Positions 29,985 through 41,751 of a stretch of DNA of 64,000 nt are shown one piece after another. The first letter of the stretch is position 1, and each line of letters opens with the position of its first letter. The stretch is from Phyto melanocephala (lineage: Eukaryota > Arthropoda > Insecta > Diptera > Rhinophoridae). The notes beneath the pieces were generated by a model. That model was given only the letters and a program-made list of their open reading frames with translations. It was not told the origin of the DNA and made no database searches. A program made the translations under genes and the position numbers. The stretch spans positions 43,306,701-43,370,700 of the forward strand of contig OW799235.1 in assembly GCA_941918925.1 (NCBI GenBank). The letters are read 5' to 3'.

Positions 29985-31310
29985 GGTAGTTCCGGTCATA
30001 GCCGCTACAAACAAAAATTTTAAAACGAAAACCAAACAGATAAGTTTATGCTTTTCATAGCATTTGTGTTACTAAAGTAAGTACATTCGAGTATTAACTT
30101 AGTTATATGTATATATTTGCTATTTTAATAAATTTTAAATTAAAATTAATTTATATTTTTAAAAATGGTAAACATGACACAAAAAAAAAAATATGGGATA
30201 ATAAAACACCATCTTCAACGCTGTATTGTAGGCCTATTAAATTTGTTTTAGAGAAGGAGAAGCCTGATCTAGTGAAAAACTTTTCGGCGAAATTGATGAG
30301 AAAATTAAAAATATAGAATGTGATGTTATTGAAATGAAAGGTGCACCTGTAGAAGTTTCTGACGAAATGCATAATAATAGATGGTGCAGTTGTAAATATT
30401 TTAAGCGATACAAATATATTTCATTCATTCATTTGCAATGCAAGTACGACGGAGATGAACAGCATAAACCTTTGAAAAACTCCAAATGTGGACAATTACA
30501 TATATGGACATTCAACGCTTCATTGTTGGATAAGATTCTTTAAACGTTTGCTACATATTGCTTAACGAATCCCCATTAAAGTTTGGCGAGTAGATAAAGA
30601 AAGCAACAAACAGTTTTTGGAAAATAAAAAGGAATTCAAAATGCATTCAAAAAAAGAACCGCATAATAATAGATCAAGCTAAGTCTGGATTTGGCAATAC
30701 TAATGACGGAAAAACGTATCACCGATTTTTTTTCTTACAGAGAAGTAGCGGCGGAAATAACAGGAATTGATAAGCGACTTATTGATAATTTTGCATTGAT
30801 ATTGAGAGTGTTATCTTGTGGGTCGCCAATTAATGTACAAACTTTCAAGGGACTAATAATAATTACTAGAAATATGTATTTAATACAATATGGGTGGTAT
30901 TATATGCCTAGCATAGTTCATAAGGTTTTAGTTAATGGATATGATGTTATCGAGTTTTTTAATTTACCAATAGATACTTGAACATTTTGTTTTACTTACA
31001 AAAAATTACATTAAAAACTGATTAGCTTTTTTCATTCCATGGTGTTTGTTTGAAGAAGCATTGGAAGCCATAAAAATGTAAGATAGCGCGACTGTCTCAT
31101 ACCAGTAAAACGTCTCGAGAAAACTCAAATAAAAATTTAATGGCACATTTGTATCTGTCATCAGATATAGTATTATCATCAAAGAGGATCATTAAGTTTA
31201 AAAATAAAATAATAATCGCCGAAATTGAGAAATATATTCTTAAGCAAAGTGCTGAAATCGAAGATGACATAGTAGAAGACGAGATGACTTCTTCATTAAG
31301 CAAAACTTAG
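29985..31310 (+). pseudogene. Transib transposase, part 2 (after the hAT insertion)
   Basis: Continues from part 1 with GSSGHSRYKQKF, stop at 30021, then NENQTDKFMLFIAFVLLK and a possible GTAAGT donor at 30077. Later blocks in several frames: PSSTLYCRPIKFVLEKEKPD (30200s), GFGNTNDGKTYHRFF (30690s), REVAAEITGIDKRLIDNFAL, YLIQYGWYYMPSIVHKVLV, FFNLPID (to 30978), then SRENSNKNLMAHLYLSSD and IVLSSKRIIKF to a stop near 31310. These follow the known Transib order, including the RAG1-like C-terminal region; the catalytic-Glu segment (…EEALEA…, ~31050) is frameshifted. Multiple stops and shifts make it non-functional. Confidence 0.8.
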
Positions 31311-32048
31311 TTTTGGGAAGAATAAAGTAACGATGATGCTTTTTTATAAGTTTGCATTTATATATATATTTTTTTTAAACGCTTTTTATTTTAGATGTGA
31401 TAATATAAAATTACTAAGTTAAGCTGTTAGAATTTTTGTTTCAAAATCAAAAATTTTCAACATCTAATACAAATAAAAATGTTTTTTTTTATTAAAACAT
31501 ATTCTTTTTTTATGGTTTTTTAACGACGTTAACACATTGCTAGTTTTTCCCTTTCATTTTTTTCATTTCTTTTATCTTTAAAATACCCTTATATTTTTTA
31601 TTTTTGCTACAGCATTTTAAGCATTTTTAAACTATTTTTCAATAAATGATGTTTTTGTATTTTCCACATTAATAATCCGAATCGAAAAAAATTTGGCATA
31701 AGCGTATTTATTACGAATATCAATTTACGTACCAATTGATTGATTACGATTGGACAATTTTTGTAGGTGTTTTAGCGTTTTTAAGAAAAAGAATATATGA
31801 TAGGACCTCGAGTCCTTGGAGCGATTTGAATAAAAAATTACACACACGTTGCTAGTTGTATGTGTATCAGCATGACCCCTTTTTGTAATTTAATACACAT
31901 TATTGAAGCTAAAATTACATTTTGTAATTTGAGGACACATGGGAGGTAGTCGTGTCCTTGCGCCGATTTTTTGAGAAATTTATATTTTTCTTATCTAAGC
32001 TATTTTATGCTAGTGTACCAAATTTCAAAAATATCTGATGACTCCTTC

Positions 32049-32087
32049 TATTTTTGTCCATTGGTTATATGGGAACGAAGCACAATG
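32049..32087 (-). promoter_or_regulatory. Transib right end, RSS-like with 23-bp spacer
   Basis: On the minus strand: heptamer-like CATTGTG (32081-32087), a spacer of exactly 23 bp (32058-32080), and nonamer-like ACAAAAATA (32049-32057). With the 13-bp spacer at the other end this mimics the 12/23 arrangement of antigen-receptor signals. Confidence 0.7.
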
Positions 32088-32092
32088 CGCCG

Positions 32093-33060
32093 CAACCCTC
32101 ACCAACAAACTCGTGTTGCAGGGGACATGTCCCTTCATGTAAACACGCGCTCAATATTTGGATCAAATAATATAAAGTTGAACAAAAAAATTGTTTATTA
32201 GTAAAAAGACCTTAAGCTAAAAAAAACTATTACATATTTTTACTAACATTTAATAATTATAAAATACTTTAGTATAATTGCGCTTTTTTGTTCAGTTCGT
32301 ACCTGTGTGCGAATAAGTCATACCTGTGTATCACTTATTTATTATACCCTTTACACAGTTATAATAAATAAATTACCTAAGGGCTACTATTTTGTTTCAA
32401 AATTTAAATAAAACGAATCGTAAGTGCTGACTGTTATGGTAAATTATGATTATAATGTTATTAAATTTAATTATCGTATTTATGCCTGATTTTTTACAAA
32501 CAATAAAAATACCCCTGAAGAAGTTTGAAGCAAGCAAACGAAAAAAACATTTCAACAGTCGGAATGCGTAATCATGTTTTTTTGATTGTGGACTGTGTAT
32601 AGTATGTTTATGGTGCTTTAGAAAACTCGGCGACTAAAATTTATATATCACACTTAGTTAAGATGGGTCGTTAACAACAGTCATATATTTTATGTTATTA
32701 TTCTAGAACATTTGAATTTAGTACACCATGTGAATACAGTATGAGAATGGAGAAGTGTACTGTCGTGTGCACCCAGCGGTAAGGTACTGCTGTGGTACTT
32801 GATGACAATTCAAAAAATGAAACAAACACATGTTTATTTGGTGTAAATATTTTTATGTATGTGTGTTAATTTTTTTGGAATTAAGGGAAAATTAATAGAT
32901 GGTGGAATGGTGATTTTCCAGGACTGGTGGCGCATAAGATGGACATTGCTTGAAGGCATACCTAAAAAGGAGGCCATACTGATTTTGAATGAAAGAAGAA
33001 AAGCCGTTTTTATTTCGTTTGCTTTGTTAAAGTAAAATTTGTTCGGGTTAAATAAATATA
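32093..33060. other. Non-coding stretch
   Basis: No gene recognised. Near 32128-32150 lies the palindrome-containing 'ggggacatgtcccttcatgt', shared with the minus strand near 8660. The rest is AT-rich single-copy-looking sequence. Confidence 0.45.
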
Positions 33061-35193
33061 AACAAGTAAGAGCACTATATTCGGCTGTGCCGAACATTTT
33101 ATACCCACCACCAATTCTGTGTACATTTAAAGCACAATGTTTATTATTTTGTTAATCGCTATGGAATAATCTCTTTATAATAAAATATGTATCACTTTCT
33201 TTGTAGAGGGTGGCTAAATTTTAAGGGCCTATTTTGAAGGTGATCTACACTTAGTGTTTCAATTTGTTTTCTGCATTTCACTTGACATTTCTCAATCTTA
33301 AACTTACTCAATTTGATCCGTGGAAAGATACGCAAATGAGCAACGCCTTAAAGTTATTCAGGTTTTTTATAAAAATGGGCGTTCAAATCAAAATGCATTT
33401 TGTGCACTTTTGATCAACATAATCGTTCAAATTCGTCCACAATCAGGAGAATTGTAAAAAATATTTAAATTTCTGCAAAACAGGTCTGTATAAAATGTTA
33501 GAAAATCTGTGAATGCCTTCTTAGTTCGTTGAATGGGAACCACTGTTGGTTTTTGCGATAGTGTGGCAAAAGAGCACCTCGACCTCGACTCATCATCATG
33601 CCCAAAAATTGAGCATCAACATTGTCATTGAAAATTTGGACCATCAGATAGAGGAGTGGCGCCAAGGATGGGGGGGGGGCATTTGGCCGATATTTTGTTA
33701 AATACATAATTGAACCATTGAACCATACAAATATTATAATTACAAAAAGAAATAATAATAATATCCTAAATAATTTGTGTTTTATTTAAATTCAACATCG
33801 GTCCTTAAAATTTAACCACCCTTTATAACTTCGATATGCTACTGAAATGCTTTTGTAAATGTAGTCTTTCAATGAAAGTGGGCGTTAAAGTAGGCGTGTC
33901 AATAAAGTTTCTGCTAATAAATACAACTTAGATATTTCAATATAGTCCTTTATTTTTCCAAAAACTTTGTCAATACAGAAATTACATGAATTTAAGATAA
34001 ACCGTTATATAAGAGGTAGGCGTTAAAGTGGGCGTGTCACCTAAACATTTTGGCACGACAATTACATTGATTAGAAGGATATACGTAGCAAATTTGATCA
34101 TCATACCTCTATATTTTTGGCGGTTTTATGAGCTTTTAAATTTCATTAACGGTAGATAACGTGAAAAGTGGGCGTTATAGTAGGCGTATTAAAGTTGTTT
34201 TTGCGAATGAGTACAACTTGTGTGTTTCAATATAGCCCTTAATTATTCCAAAATCTTTATTAGTAGAGAAATTATATGAATTTTAGGTATAACGTTGTAT
34301 GGGAGGTGTGCGTAAAAGTGGGCGTGGCACCTTAATTTTCTGGCACAGTAATGGCAATTTTATCATCATACCTCTAACTTTGGCGGTTTTATGAGCTTTT
34401 AAATTTCATTAACGGTAGGTAACGTGAAAAGTGGGCGTTATAGTAGGCGTGTCAAAGTTGTTTTGGCTAATGAGTACAACTTAGATGTTTCAATGTAGCC
34501 CTTTATTATTCCAAAATCTTTATTAATAGAGAAATTATATGAATTTTGGGTAAAACGTTATATGGGAGGTGGGCGTAAAAGTGAGCGTGGCACATTGATT
34601 TTCCGTTACAAAAAAACGTCTCACCAAAAAGCAAAGTGTGCAAAATTTCAGAGTCGTACATCCAATTTTGTTGCTTTTATGACGTTTTTGTTTTTAAATA
34701 TACCGAAAAATACACTGTGCGGTATAAATTTTCGTACATTTTTATCGATAACTCCTCTCCTAATGCATAGATAATTTTCGGGGAAAAATATTGTTTTTAC
34801 TCAGGAAATATATATTCGAAGTTTCATGAGTCTACGTTAATGCGTTTGGGCACAATTCCATTTTATTCGATGTTCGAAGGACATTTTTTCGACCTACTCT
34901 TGCTTTCCGAGCTATAACTCTCTGCCTAATATTCCGATTTAGCCCATTTTCAATTCCAAACAAACCTTGTCTATAAGAAAGATTCTAGCAAAATTTGAGC
35001 CCCCTAGCTTTTTCGGTGCGACCTCTATCGTGCTTTCAACAGACGGACGGACATAGCTAGATCGTCATAAAATCAAACCCTGATTCAGAATATATATACT
35101 TTACGGGGTCTAAAATGGATATTTCGATGTGTTACAAGCGGAATGACAAAATGAATATACCCCCACCATTTTTTTGGTGGCGGGTATAAAAAG
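33061..35193 (+). repeat. TATACCC-type dispersed repeat, subfamily B, near complete
   Basis: Starts AACAAGTAAGAGCAC with TATTCGGCTGTGCCGAA and TTTTATACCCACCACCAA, and ends GGTGGCGGGTATAAAAAG. The body has three diverged ~270-bp internal repeats with 'gtgggcgtta(a)agtaggcgtgtc' (near 33890, 34170 and 34440) and a 'gacggacggacatagctag' block. It is interrupted by a mariner-like element at 33206-33823. Another copy begins at 63926. Confidence 0.8.
33206..33823 (+). mobile_element. Mariner-like element, internally deleted
   Basis: TIRs 'agggtggctaaattttaagg' (left) and its near-perfect inverse 'ccttaaaatttaaccaccct' (right) are flanked by TA (33204-33205, 33824-33825), the Tc1/mariner target. 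Inside, frames shift through QRLKVIQVFYKNGRSNQNAF and NRSNSSTIRRIVKN, a helix-turn-helix domain like that of mariner-group transposases. The DDE catalytic domain is missing. 618 bp in all. Confidence 0.75.
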
Positions 35194-35200
35194 TAAATAA

Positions 35201-36017
35201 AACAAGTAAGATTGCTATATTCGGCCGTGCCAAATCTGATTATACCCTTCACCATCATGTACTATATTTCATGTTATACGCCATTTTTCGTTATTATTTC
35301 CGATGCCATCCTCGATTTTGAATTTTTACGTAGTTATCTGAATTCTACTATTCAAGCCCTTTCATTTGATACCAATATTGATGGGCTTTAAAAAATTTGT
35401 TCCGCCGTTATGTTTTAGACGCCATCTTGGATTTTACATTTTTCAATAATTTACCGTATTCTACTGGTCAAGCCCTTTCATTTGATATCAATATTGAGGG
35501 GGTTCAAGAAGTTACATTTTAAAATACAAGATTTGACCCATATATAAATTTATTGTTTGCCATTTTGTAGTGAATTTTAATTTTTTATATGCGCTAGTCC
35601 GTTCATATGATACCATAATTGACTCTCTCGGTTGTCTAGAAGCTGAAAAAAAATGATTTTCGTTTGTAAATTTTTGAAATATACATATATTTAAAAAAAA
35701 AAATTTTTGCCTATAACTTTACCAATTAGAGCTCGCTTTATCCAAAATTTTTTACGATAATCTCTAAAGGCATATTATATCTATAAATAGTAGCAAAGGT
35801 ACCTATAAATTATTCTATGGCCGAAAAATTTTAATTTTAGTGGTCGAAATATGGGAAAAAACAGAGGCAGTCGTGTTTCATATGGGGCGATTGTGCTGAA
35901 TTTCAATAGCGATTCATTCCCGGATATTTCCAAAAGATTGATATCATTCACAGATCTGAGGAACATATGGTTGCTTTTAAAAGTTGATTTCAACCAACAA
36001 ATGGACAGACGCACAAA
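35201..36017 (+). repeat. TATACCC-type dispersed repeat, subfamily C, 5' part
   Basis: Starts AACAAGTAAGATTGC with TATTCGGCCGTGCC, then blocks with 'agccctttcatttgatacc' and 'gatatttccaaaagattgat'. It is cut at 36018 by the GGAGTATTTG element; tail fragments follow at 38013. Confidence 0.75.
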
Positions 36018-36162
36018 GGAGTATTTGGCCAGAAAAGCTGGCCAAAATTATTAAACGTGTTTTTTGAATTAAAAGTTCTAGTTTTTTGATAGTGTTAGGT
36101 GTAGTATAATATAAGAAATCTAGTGGCAGATTTTGAAAAAATTACACTGCAAAACAAAAGTA

Positions 36163-36640
36163 CACTGCGCAAAAAAAAATTTTTTTGTCTCTCCTAGAAA
36201 TAAAAGTATATGGACTTTATGGATTTTGATGCCCTTAATTCAAATCTGTTTTTTGTTTTTCTCTAGTACGTACGGATTTGATTTTAAAGGCGTGGCATAT
36301 TTCACTCCCTAAATCGTTTGGTTGCCTAAGATATTTTGTCATAACTTGTAAACGGGTTCTCCGATTTTAATAGCAGGAAGATCAGAAGATGCACCGGAAA
36401 ATTCTACTTAAACTAACCAAACCCATTATTTTTCTATCTATTACTGTTTCGGAGTTATTAAAAATGTAATGGCGAAAAAAATTTTTTCCTGCAAAATTCG
36501 TAAAATTTTTTGTTTTCAAAATGCCATAAAAAAAATTTAAGAACCAAAAATTTAAATTTTTAAGATTTTTCCAAAAGCCACATTCCTAAGGAATAAAAGT
36601 CGGTATAAATAGTAAAACTCAATTAACAAATGTTGATTTT
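36163..36640 (+). repeat. Diverged solo arm of a transposon-A-type long TIR
   Basis: CACTGCGCAAAA at the start, then 'tatggactttatggatttt', 'aattcaaatctgtttt', 'ggcgtggcatatttcac' and 'ttactgtttcggagttatt' follow the order of the transposon A left arm (10114-10626), but with many substitutions. The opposite arm and the gene are absent. Confidence 0.7.
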
Positions 36641-36984
36641 AAAGGTTTAAACTCATTCTTAACAGACTGTATGTACATGCATACATATTATGATTTACGG
36701 TCTAATTAAAAATTTTTTTTTTTTTTTTAATTGTAAGGCTCTTATGAAACAGTATTTTTTTTATGAAAAAAGGCTTTATTTTATTAATTTTATAATATTT
36801 AATACTTAATCTACTAAGTATAAAGTTAAGTTAAACTAATAAAAATTCCTTAGTAATTATTATGTCGTATGTATATCCTTATTAGCTGCATCATCGGTGT
36901 CATGAATAAGAAGTGTGATGGTTTCTGATGAAAAAGATTTTTTTAATTACCCGTTCTCTTTGCTACTGCTGCTTACTGCTCAGA

Positions 36985-37142
36985 AATAACCTATTCAAAA
37001 CATCTCGATTTGCTTCGCTTCTAATGAATTTTCTCGAATAATTCGTACGATATAATCGTATGTGCTTATTTCTGGCCTCGGCAGCTCCTTCTTACAATTG
37101 GATGGTAGCCAGATACTTGGGTGCCCATGTAATTTGTATGTA
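36985..37142 (-). pseudogene. Unidentified open fragment
   Basis: The minus strand is open for about 50 codons with an unusually protein-like composition: GTYKLHGHPSIWLPSNCKKE, LPRPEISTYDYIVRIIRENS, LEAKQIEMF, then TGA. Not recognised. It could be a scrap of host exon carried by the surrounding element, a transposase segment, or chance. Confidence 0.3.
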
Positions 37143-38012
37143 CCTATATTTATTTTTTGTAAACTTATTTTTGTGATTAATGCTTTTAAAAATTATTCTT
37201 ATTGGGCACGTATATTTATTTTTTAACATATAATGTTTTGTAGATCAGGTATATAAAAATATCCTTTATGGGGATGCGTGGGACATTCCCTTATAACTAT
37301 TATCGATAATAAAGAATTCTTCAATTTTATAATTATAGACAGGTATTAACATTGTAAAGTGTTAGAAGTGATGTGAATAACAGTTAAAATCAATAATTCA
37401 AAATACATAAAAGTTTATGACGATATAAATGTATAAGAAAAAGTGCCTGATGAGCAAAAATAGAAGAAATGTGAAAATTTAAAAAAATCGTCAAAAATAA
37501 TGGCGCAAACTTGCGCAAACTTTTTTTTTTGTTTCTAAAATAAGAGATTTCAAATTTTATTGTGGTGCCAAACATAATTCGTAGAGATGCTAACCTCACT
37601 TTCAAAAACCTCTTGTTTTTCTTTTTTTTGCAAAAAAAGTGTATAATTTTTTTTTTAGCTTTTGACGATTGTTTCAACATGAATATTCAACATATTTAAT
37701 TTTTTTTTTTTCTTTTTTAAGTAACTTTTGATTAAACCTTTCAGCGAAAAAAAAAATGATTGTTAAACCTTTATTTGTTTAGCCGCAAAAAATATATCAT
37801 ATAAACATCCAGAAACCGAAAAAAACATTTAAATCTCACATAATTTTCTTCACTTTCCAGACTTTAGCAGGGTCTCAGAGCTACAAATCGCAAGTCTTCA
37901 AAATTTACAATATAATGTAAAATATTGTTGTCTGTCGACTTGCGTACTTAGTTCTTAAGATGTCCTAAAATTCAGTTTTACTTTTTGGCCAGATTTTCAG
38001 GTCAAATACTCC

Positions 38013-38190
38013 TCTGTGAGACGGTCAGGGCTTAATCGACTCCTCTATTCATAAGCTGTTATTCCGTGTGAAACTTCTACAATTTTCATTTCCGACCCCA
38101 AAAAGTATATATTTTCTGAAAGCTTATGAATAGAGCACCCGATTAAGCCCTGACCGTCTGTTGGTTGAAATTAACTTTTAGAACAATGCT
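38013..38190. repeat. Two tail-to-tail fragments of the dispersed repeat
   Basis: 'gacggtcagggcttaatcga' (plus) runs to 'ctattcataagctg', followed directly by 'ttattccgtgtgaaac' and the same block inverted (to 'ccctgaccgtctgttggttg'). The join is an inverted junction within the family. Confidence 0.7.
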
Positions 38191-38451
38191 GTCCAAAACT
38201 CTCAATAAATGAAATGCGTCTGTATTGGATATGATAATATTGCCCAGCAAACACAAAACTAAGCATTACAAATGTAATGAATTTTACTTTTAAAAGCAAA
38301 ATAGAAATGATGTTTAAAAAAAGTTAATAAAATTCAATACAATTTTTAATTTATAATTAAAACTTAAAAAATTAAGTGTTTATCACTTACAACTTCCATC
38401 AAAAGCTTTCCAGTTACGTGTCCATAAAAGGTTTCCAATGTCAACATTGAT

Positions 38452-39035
38452 TCATTGATTAAAATTTTCATCAACGCATCTTACACAGACAACCAGTTGA
38501 CAAAGATCATTGATATCTGTACTTTCATCTAAACAAAACGAAATAAATTTACTATTTATAAGTTTTTCTTTAATAGAAGACTCTACCGAATTTCCTATTT
38601 GGGCAATACGCCTAGCCACAGTTTGGTGTGACATGGAAACTGACTTTATGAAATCTGTTTTATAATTTAATATTTGAAAAGTTTTTTGTAAAATATTTTT
38701 TGCTAGCATTCCATCCATAAATGGTCTGCCTTGCAGAGCGATTTCCAAGCTTATTTGACTTGAAATCTCCATTTTTAATTTTGCAAAATTTCCTCATTTT
38801 GTTCTTCTTGCAAAACCCATTCTTTAATTTTTTGCATATAAAGGTTTTTTGCTCAAGAAAAAACATTTGTCCTTTTTTCCTCTTTTAATTTATTTATTTC
38901 TTTCTGAAAAAGGTCAAAATGCCTTTTAATTGAAAATGTTTTCTTTGTTTTAAATGTTTGGTAACATAAAATGCATTGCATGTTACCAAAAGCATTTTAA
39001 TGACAAAACAAAAATTTTTGTCTTCCATTATACTA
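38452..39035 (-). pseudogene. hAT-like transposase fragment (GTF2IRD2/ZBED5-like type)
   Basis: The minus strand reads a zinc-finger-like start (NMQCILCYQTFKTKK, SIKRHFDLFQKEI), then, after stops and shifts, an intact 106-codon stretch: SSQISLEIALQGRPFMDG, SHQTVARRIAQIGNS, SKFISFCLDESTDINDLCQL and RCVDENFN. 'SLCLDESTD' after a helical region is the first catalytic block of the hAT-derived family related to GTF2I-repeat protein 2. The remaining RNase H-fold and hATC segments are missing, so the copy is truncated. Confidence 0.7.
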
Positions 39036-39244
39036 TTTTGTTTGCTGGTTTATTTTGAAATTAAATCTAAGCTGAAAAAACAAAAAAAGCTGAAAAAACC
39101 GTAAGCATCCGCACATGTGCACTCGTTAGCACTCAATTAACGACTGAAATCAAACTGAAACAGAAGAGAACAAGTGTCGGTGTGAGTTTTTTTTATTGTT
39201 TTTGTAGCACAATTGTGCACAGAAAATGAAAATTTGGACAGCGT

Positions 39245-39906
39245 TGTTTTAGAAGCAATCATATGTTCCTCAGATCTTTGTATGGTATCAATATTTTGGA
39301 AATATCCGGGAATGAATCGCAATTAAAATTCACGACAATCGCCCCATAACTTTCTGAGATATGAGCAATATGTAGATATAATATACCTTTAGAGGTATTC
39401 GTGACAAATTTTGGATAAAGCGGGCTCTAATTAGTAAAGTTATAGGCAAAAAATTTGTTTAAAAATATATGTTCCAAAAATTTACAAGCTTCTAGACAAC
39501 CGAGAGAGTCAATATTGATATCATCTGAAAGGACTTTACTAGCGCAACTATAATTAAATTAAAACTCATATTGGCCGCTACTTCAAAATGGCGGACAATA
39601 AGTTTATATATGAGTCAAATCTGGTATTTTAAAATGTAACTTCTTGAACCCTCTCAATATTGATATCAAATGAAAGGGCTTGACCAGTAGAATACAGTAA
39701 ATTAAATAAAAATGTAAAATCTAACATGGCGTCTAAAACCAAATGGCGGATCAAATTTTTTCAACCCGATCAATATGGGTATCAAATTAAAGGGCTTGAA
39801 AAATGGCGTATAACATTAAATATAGGTCAAGCTATGATGTGGGATTATACCTATGTACATGATTGTGAAGGGTATTTTCAGATTCGGCACGGCCGAATAT
39901 AGCACT
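39245..39906 (-). repeat. TATACCC-type dispersed repeat, subfamily C, inverted copy
   Basis: Mirrors 35201-36000: 'atatgttcctcagatcttt', 'caatcgccccataactttct', several 'atcaaatgaaagggcttga' blocks, ending GATTCGGCACGGCCGAATAT. With 35201-36017 it forms a large inverted pair around the elements between them. Confidence 0.75.
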
Positions 39907-40055
39907 CTTGTTGATTTTAACATACATGCGTAAACTCATTTTGAAATTGTACAATGGGATGTTTTTTTATATGTGTGTTTTTTTATGTATGTACGTATTT
40001 CATATGAGATGAATGGTGATACAAACAATTGTAATTGCATGACTACACGTTTTTT
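39907..40055 (-). repeat. Fragment of TATACCC-type repeat, subfamily A
   Basis: 'aacatacatgcgtaaactc' to 'gcatgactacacg', as at 1222-1350, but ending before the terminal palindrome. Confidence 0.65.
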
Positions 40056-40127
40056 ATTAAAACTAAACAAAAATTAAGGAAGAAAAAAAGAAAGCTGTTG
40101 GTCATCAAAATGGAAAATATATACGTT

Positions 40128-40195
40128 GGGCCTCGATTATCCGTGATGGTCGGGACCAGAAGCATTACGAATAATCGATTTTCACGGTTAATCGA
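40128..40195. repeat. Possible pogo/Tigger terminal inverted repeat
   Basis: 'ggcctcgattatccgtgatg' followed by 'taatcgattttcacggttaa' resembles the CTCGATTATCCG-type ends of pogo/Tigger elements. The matching far end was not found. Confidence 0.4.
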
Positions 40196-40439
40196 ACAAC
40201 AATTTTGATTATACAGTTTTTTTTTAATATTTTCATTATTTAACAAGTGAACATTGGTGTACATACATATTTATATTAAAAAAACTAATTCAAGAAGTTT
40301 ATGTATACATATTTTTAAATAAAATAAGTGTGTATACATTAAATTTTTTACTGAAATCAAGAGACAAAAAAAGGACATTAAGCAAAAAATAATACAATTT
40401 CTTAAATAAAGTCGTGTAATGTTGTTTGTCTAATATTTT

Positions 40440-41105
40440 TCAACTAATAATTTCCTTTTATAAGTTTTTCTTGGATTCGATAAGCTTGAATTTTATCCTG
40501 CTCTGTAATTCCGGAACAACCATGGGTATCCAGGAAATTCCGCAATGTGCTAGATGCCTCTATCGCTTCTTTTAAAGTGGTTTCTGAAACAATTACATCG
40601 TCTTCATCAGTGTCTTCTAATCCATTGGCTCGCTTAGGTTCATTTGAGTTACTGTTACCATGCTTATAATTTCTTTATCTGACAAAACAACAAATTGGAA
40701 GGCATTTTCATCACATTTGAGCCATGTCTCTATATCCTCTGTGGTAAAGTCATCCGCAATATTGATTATTTGTGCCAAAAATCAATGAATTTTTGCATGA
40801 AAATATTTTATAGAATTTTAAAAACATGTATGCCTACACACCTTCATTATCTGGAGAGAGCAAATTATTCCAAGCGTTTTTTAAAACTTCAGAAGTAACA
40901 GCGTCCCAAGCATTATCAATAGACCACAGGGCTTTCTTTATATTAAATTCTTTCTTAACATTTTCTCTATTTGTACTGACGAGACTAGTTTCTGTACTAT
41001 AGTTTTACGATAATGGTATCTAAAACTCCATATGTTTCGGTCATCACCAAACAAACTCAAGGTTTATTATAGACTGCCTATTTTTGAGCTGATGCAATAT
41101 TATTT
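40440..41105 (-). pseudogene. Pogo/Tigger (jerky-like) transposase C-terminal relic
   Basis: Minus-strand translation in mixed frames: RYHYRKTIVQKLVSSVQ, ENVKKEFNIKKALWSIDNAW, DAVTSEVLKNAWNNLL, then IADDFTTEDIETWLKCDENA, FQFVVLSDKEI, an acidic stretch LEDTDEDDVIVSETTLKEAI and EASSTLRNFLDTHG. The order (YRR-like helix, DAW/AW-x-x-LL, 'D..WL.CDE', acidic linker, helical tail) is that of the end of Tigger/jerky transposases. The DDE core would lie beyond ~41105 and was not recognised. Confidence 0.6.
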
Positions 41106-41751
41106 AAACAGGATTAGAATTGTCATACCAATAAGAGAGCCCGTTATGACAATTATACATTACATTAAGAAATAACTAAAAATATGTTTAATATTGTATC
41201 CAAATAGAATGCTTCGATGTGATGGACGAGCTCCGTCTCTGTACCCTACCTCCTCCTATAAGTTCTAATGACGGATTATTATGCTCAGAACCCCAAATTC
41301 GTTTCCCTTATCCAACCAACCTTAGAAAGAAATACAGTCTTTTCCATTTCGTTTAACATTTTAAGTTAATATTTATTAAAGAAATATGTAGTTAAGAAAC
41401 TTCAAGGTAATATTTTATTCTACTATTAGTTACCTTATTTTTTATTTTTTTTATTAGAGATCTTAAAAATAAAAAGCGAGTGATATTTCTCTGTATAAAC
41501 GGCTAGTTAGAGCATTTTCTTTTGAATTTTATTTTGCCTTAGCTTACAAAAGAGAACCCAATCGTAATTATTTTAGAAAAAAAATATACGACAAAATAAA
41601 ACTAAAAAAATTATATCAATGGTTATGTTAGCAGAAAAAAAACTCAATTTAAATAGTCTACCTTGATGTTTTTCTCTAATTTAGCAAATAATATAAATTA
41701 TAATGAAAAATAAAAAATAAAATTAATAAAAAAAAAAACAAAACAAAAATT
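41106..41751. other. Non-coding stretch
   Basis: No gene recognised; AT-rich except for a moderately GC-rich patch at 41210-41350 without an open frame. Confidence 0.45.

Larger units (their letters stand above)
25434..32087 (+). mobile_element. Transib DNA transposon, degraded and interrupted
   Basis: The ends are CACTATGCTTCGT (left) and, reverse-complemented, CATTGTGCTTCGT (right), flanked on both sides by CGCCG (25429-25433, 32088-32092). A 5-bp CGNCG-type target duplication and CACWATG-like termini are hallmarks of Transib, the transposon group from which RAG1 and V(D)J signals are thought to derive. A transposase relic with the Transib signature KWGMD|GSSGHSRYKQKF lies inside; the bar marks where the hAT at 26427-29976 inserted. 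Without the hAT the element would be about 3.1 kb. Confidence 0.88.
36018..38012. mobile_element. TIR-flanked insertion of unknown family (GGAGTATTTG ends)
   Basis: GGAGTATTTGGCCAGAAAAG at the left and its inverse (…CTTTTTGGCCAGATTTTCAGG, TCAAATACTCC) at the right form ~28-bp imperfect TIRs; no convincing target duplication. It splits the dispersed repeat at its 'gacagacg' region. It contains a solo arm related to transposon A (36163-36640) and an unidentified minus-strand open stretch (36985-37142). Confidence 0.55.
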
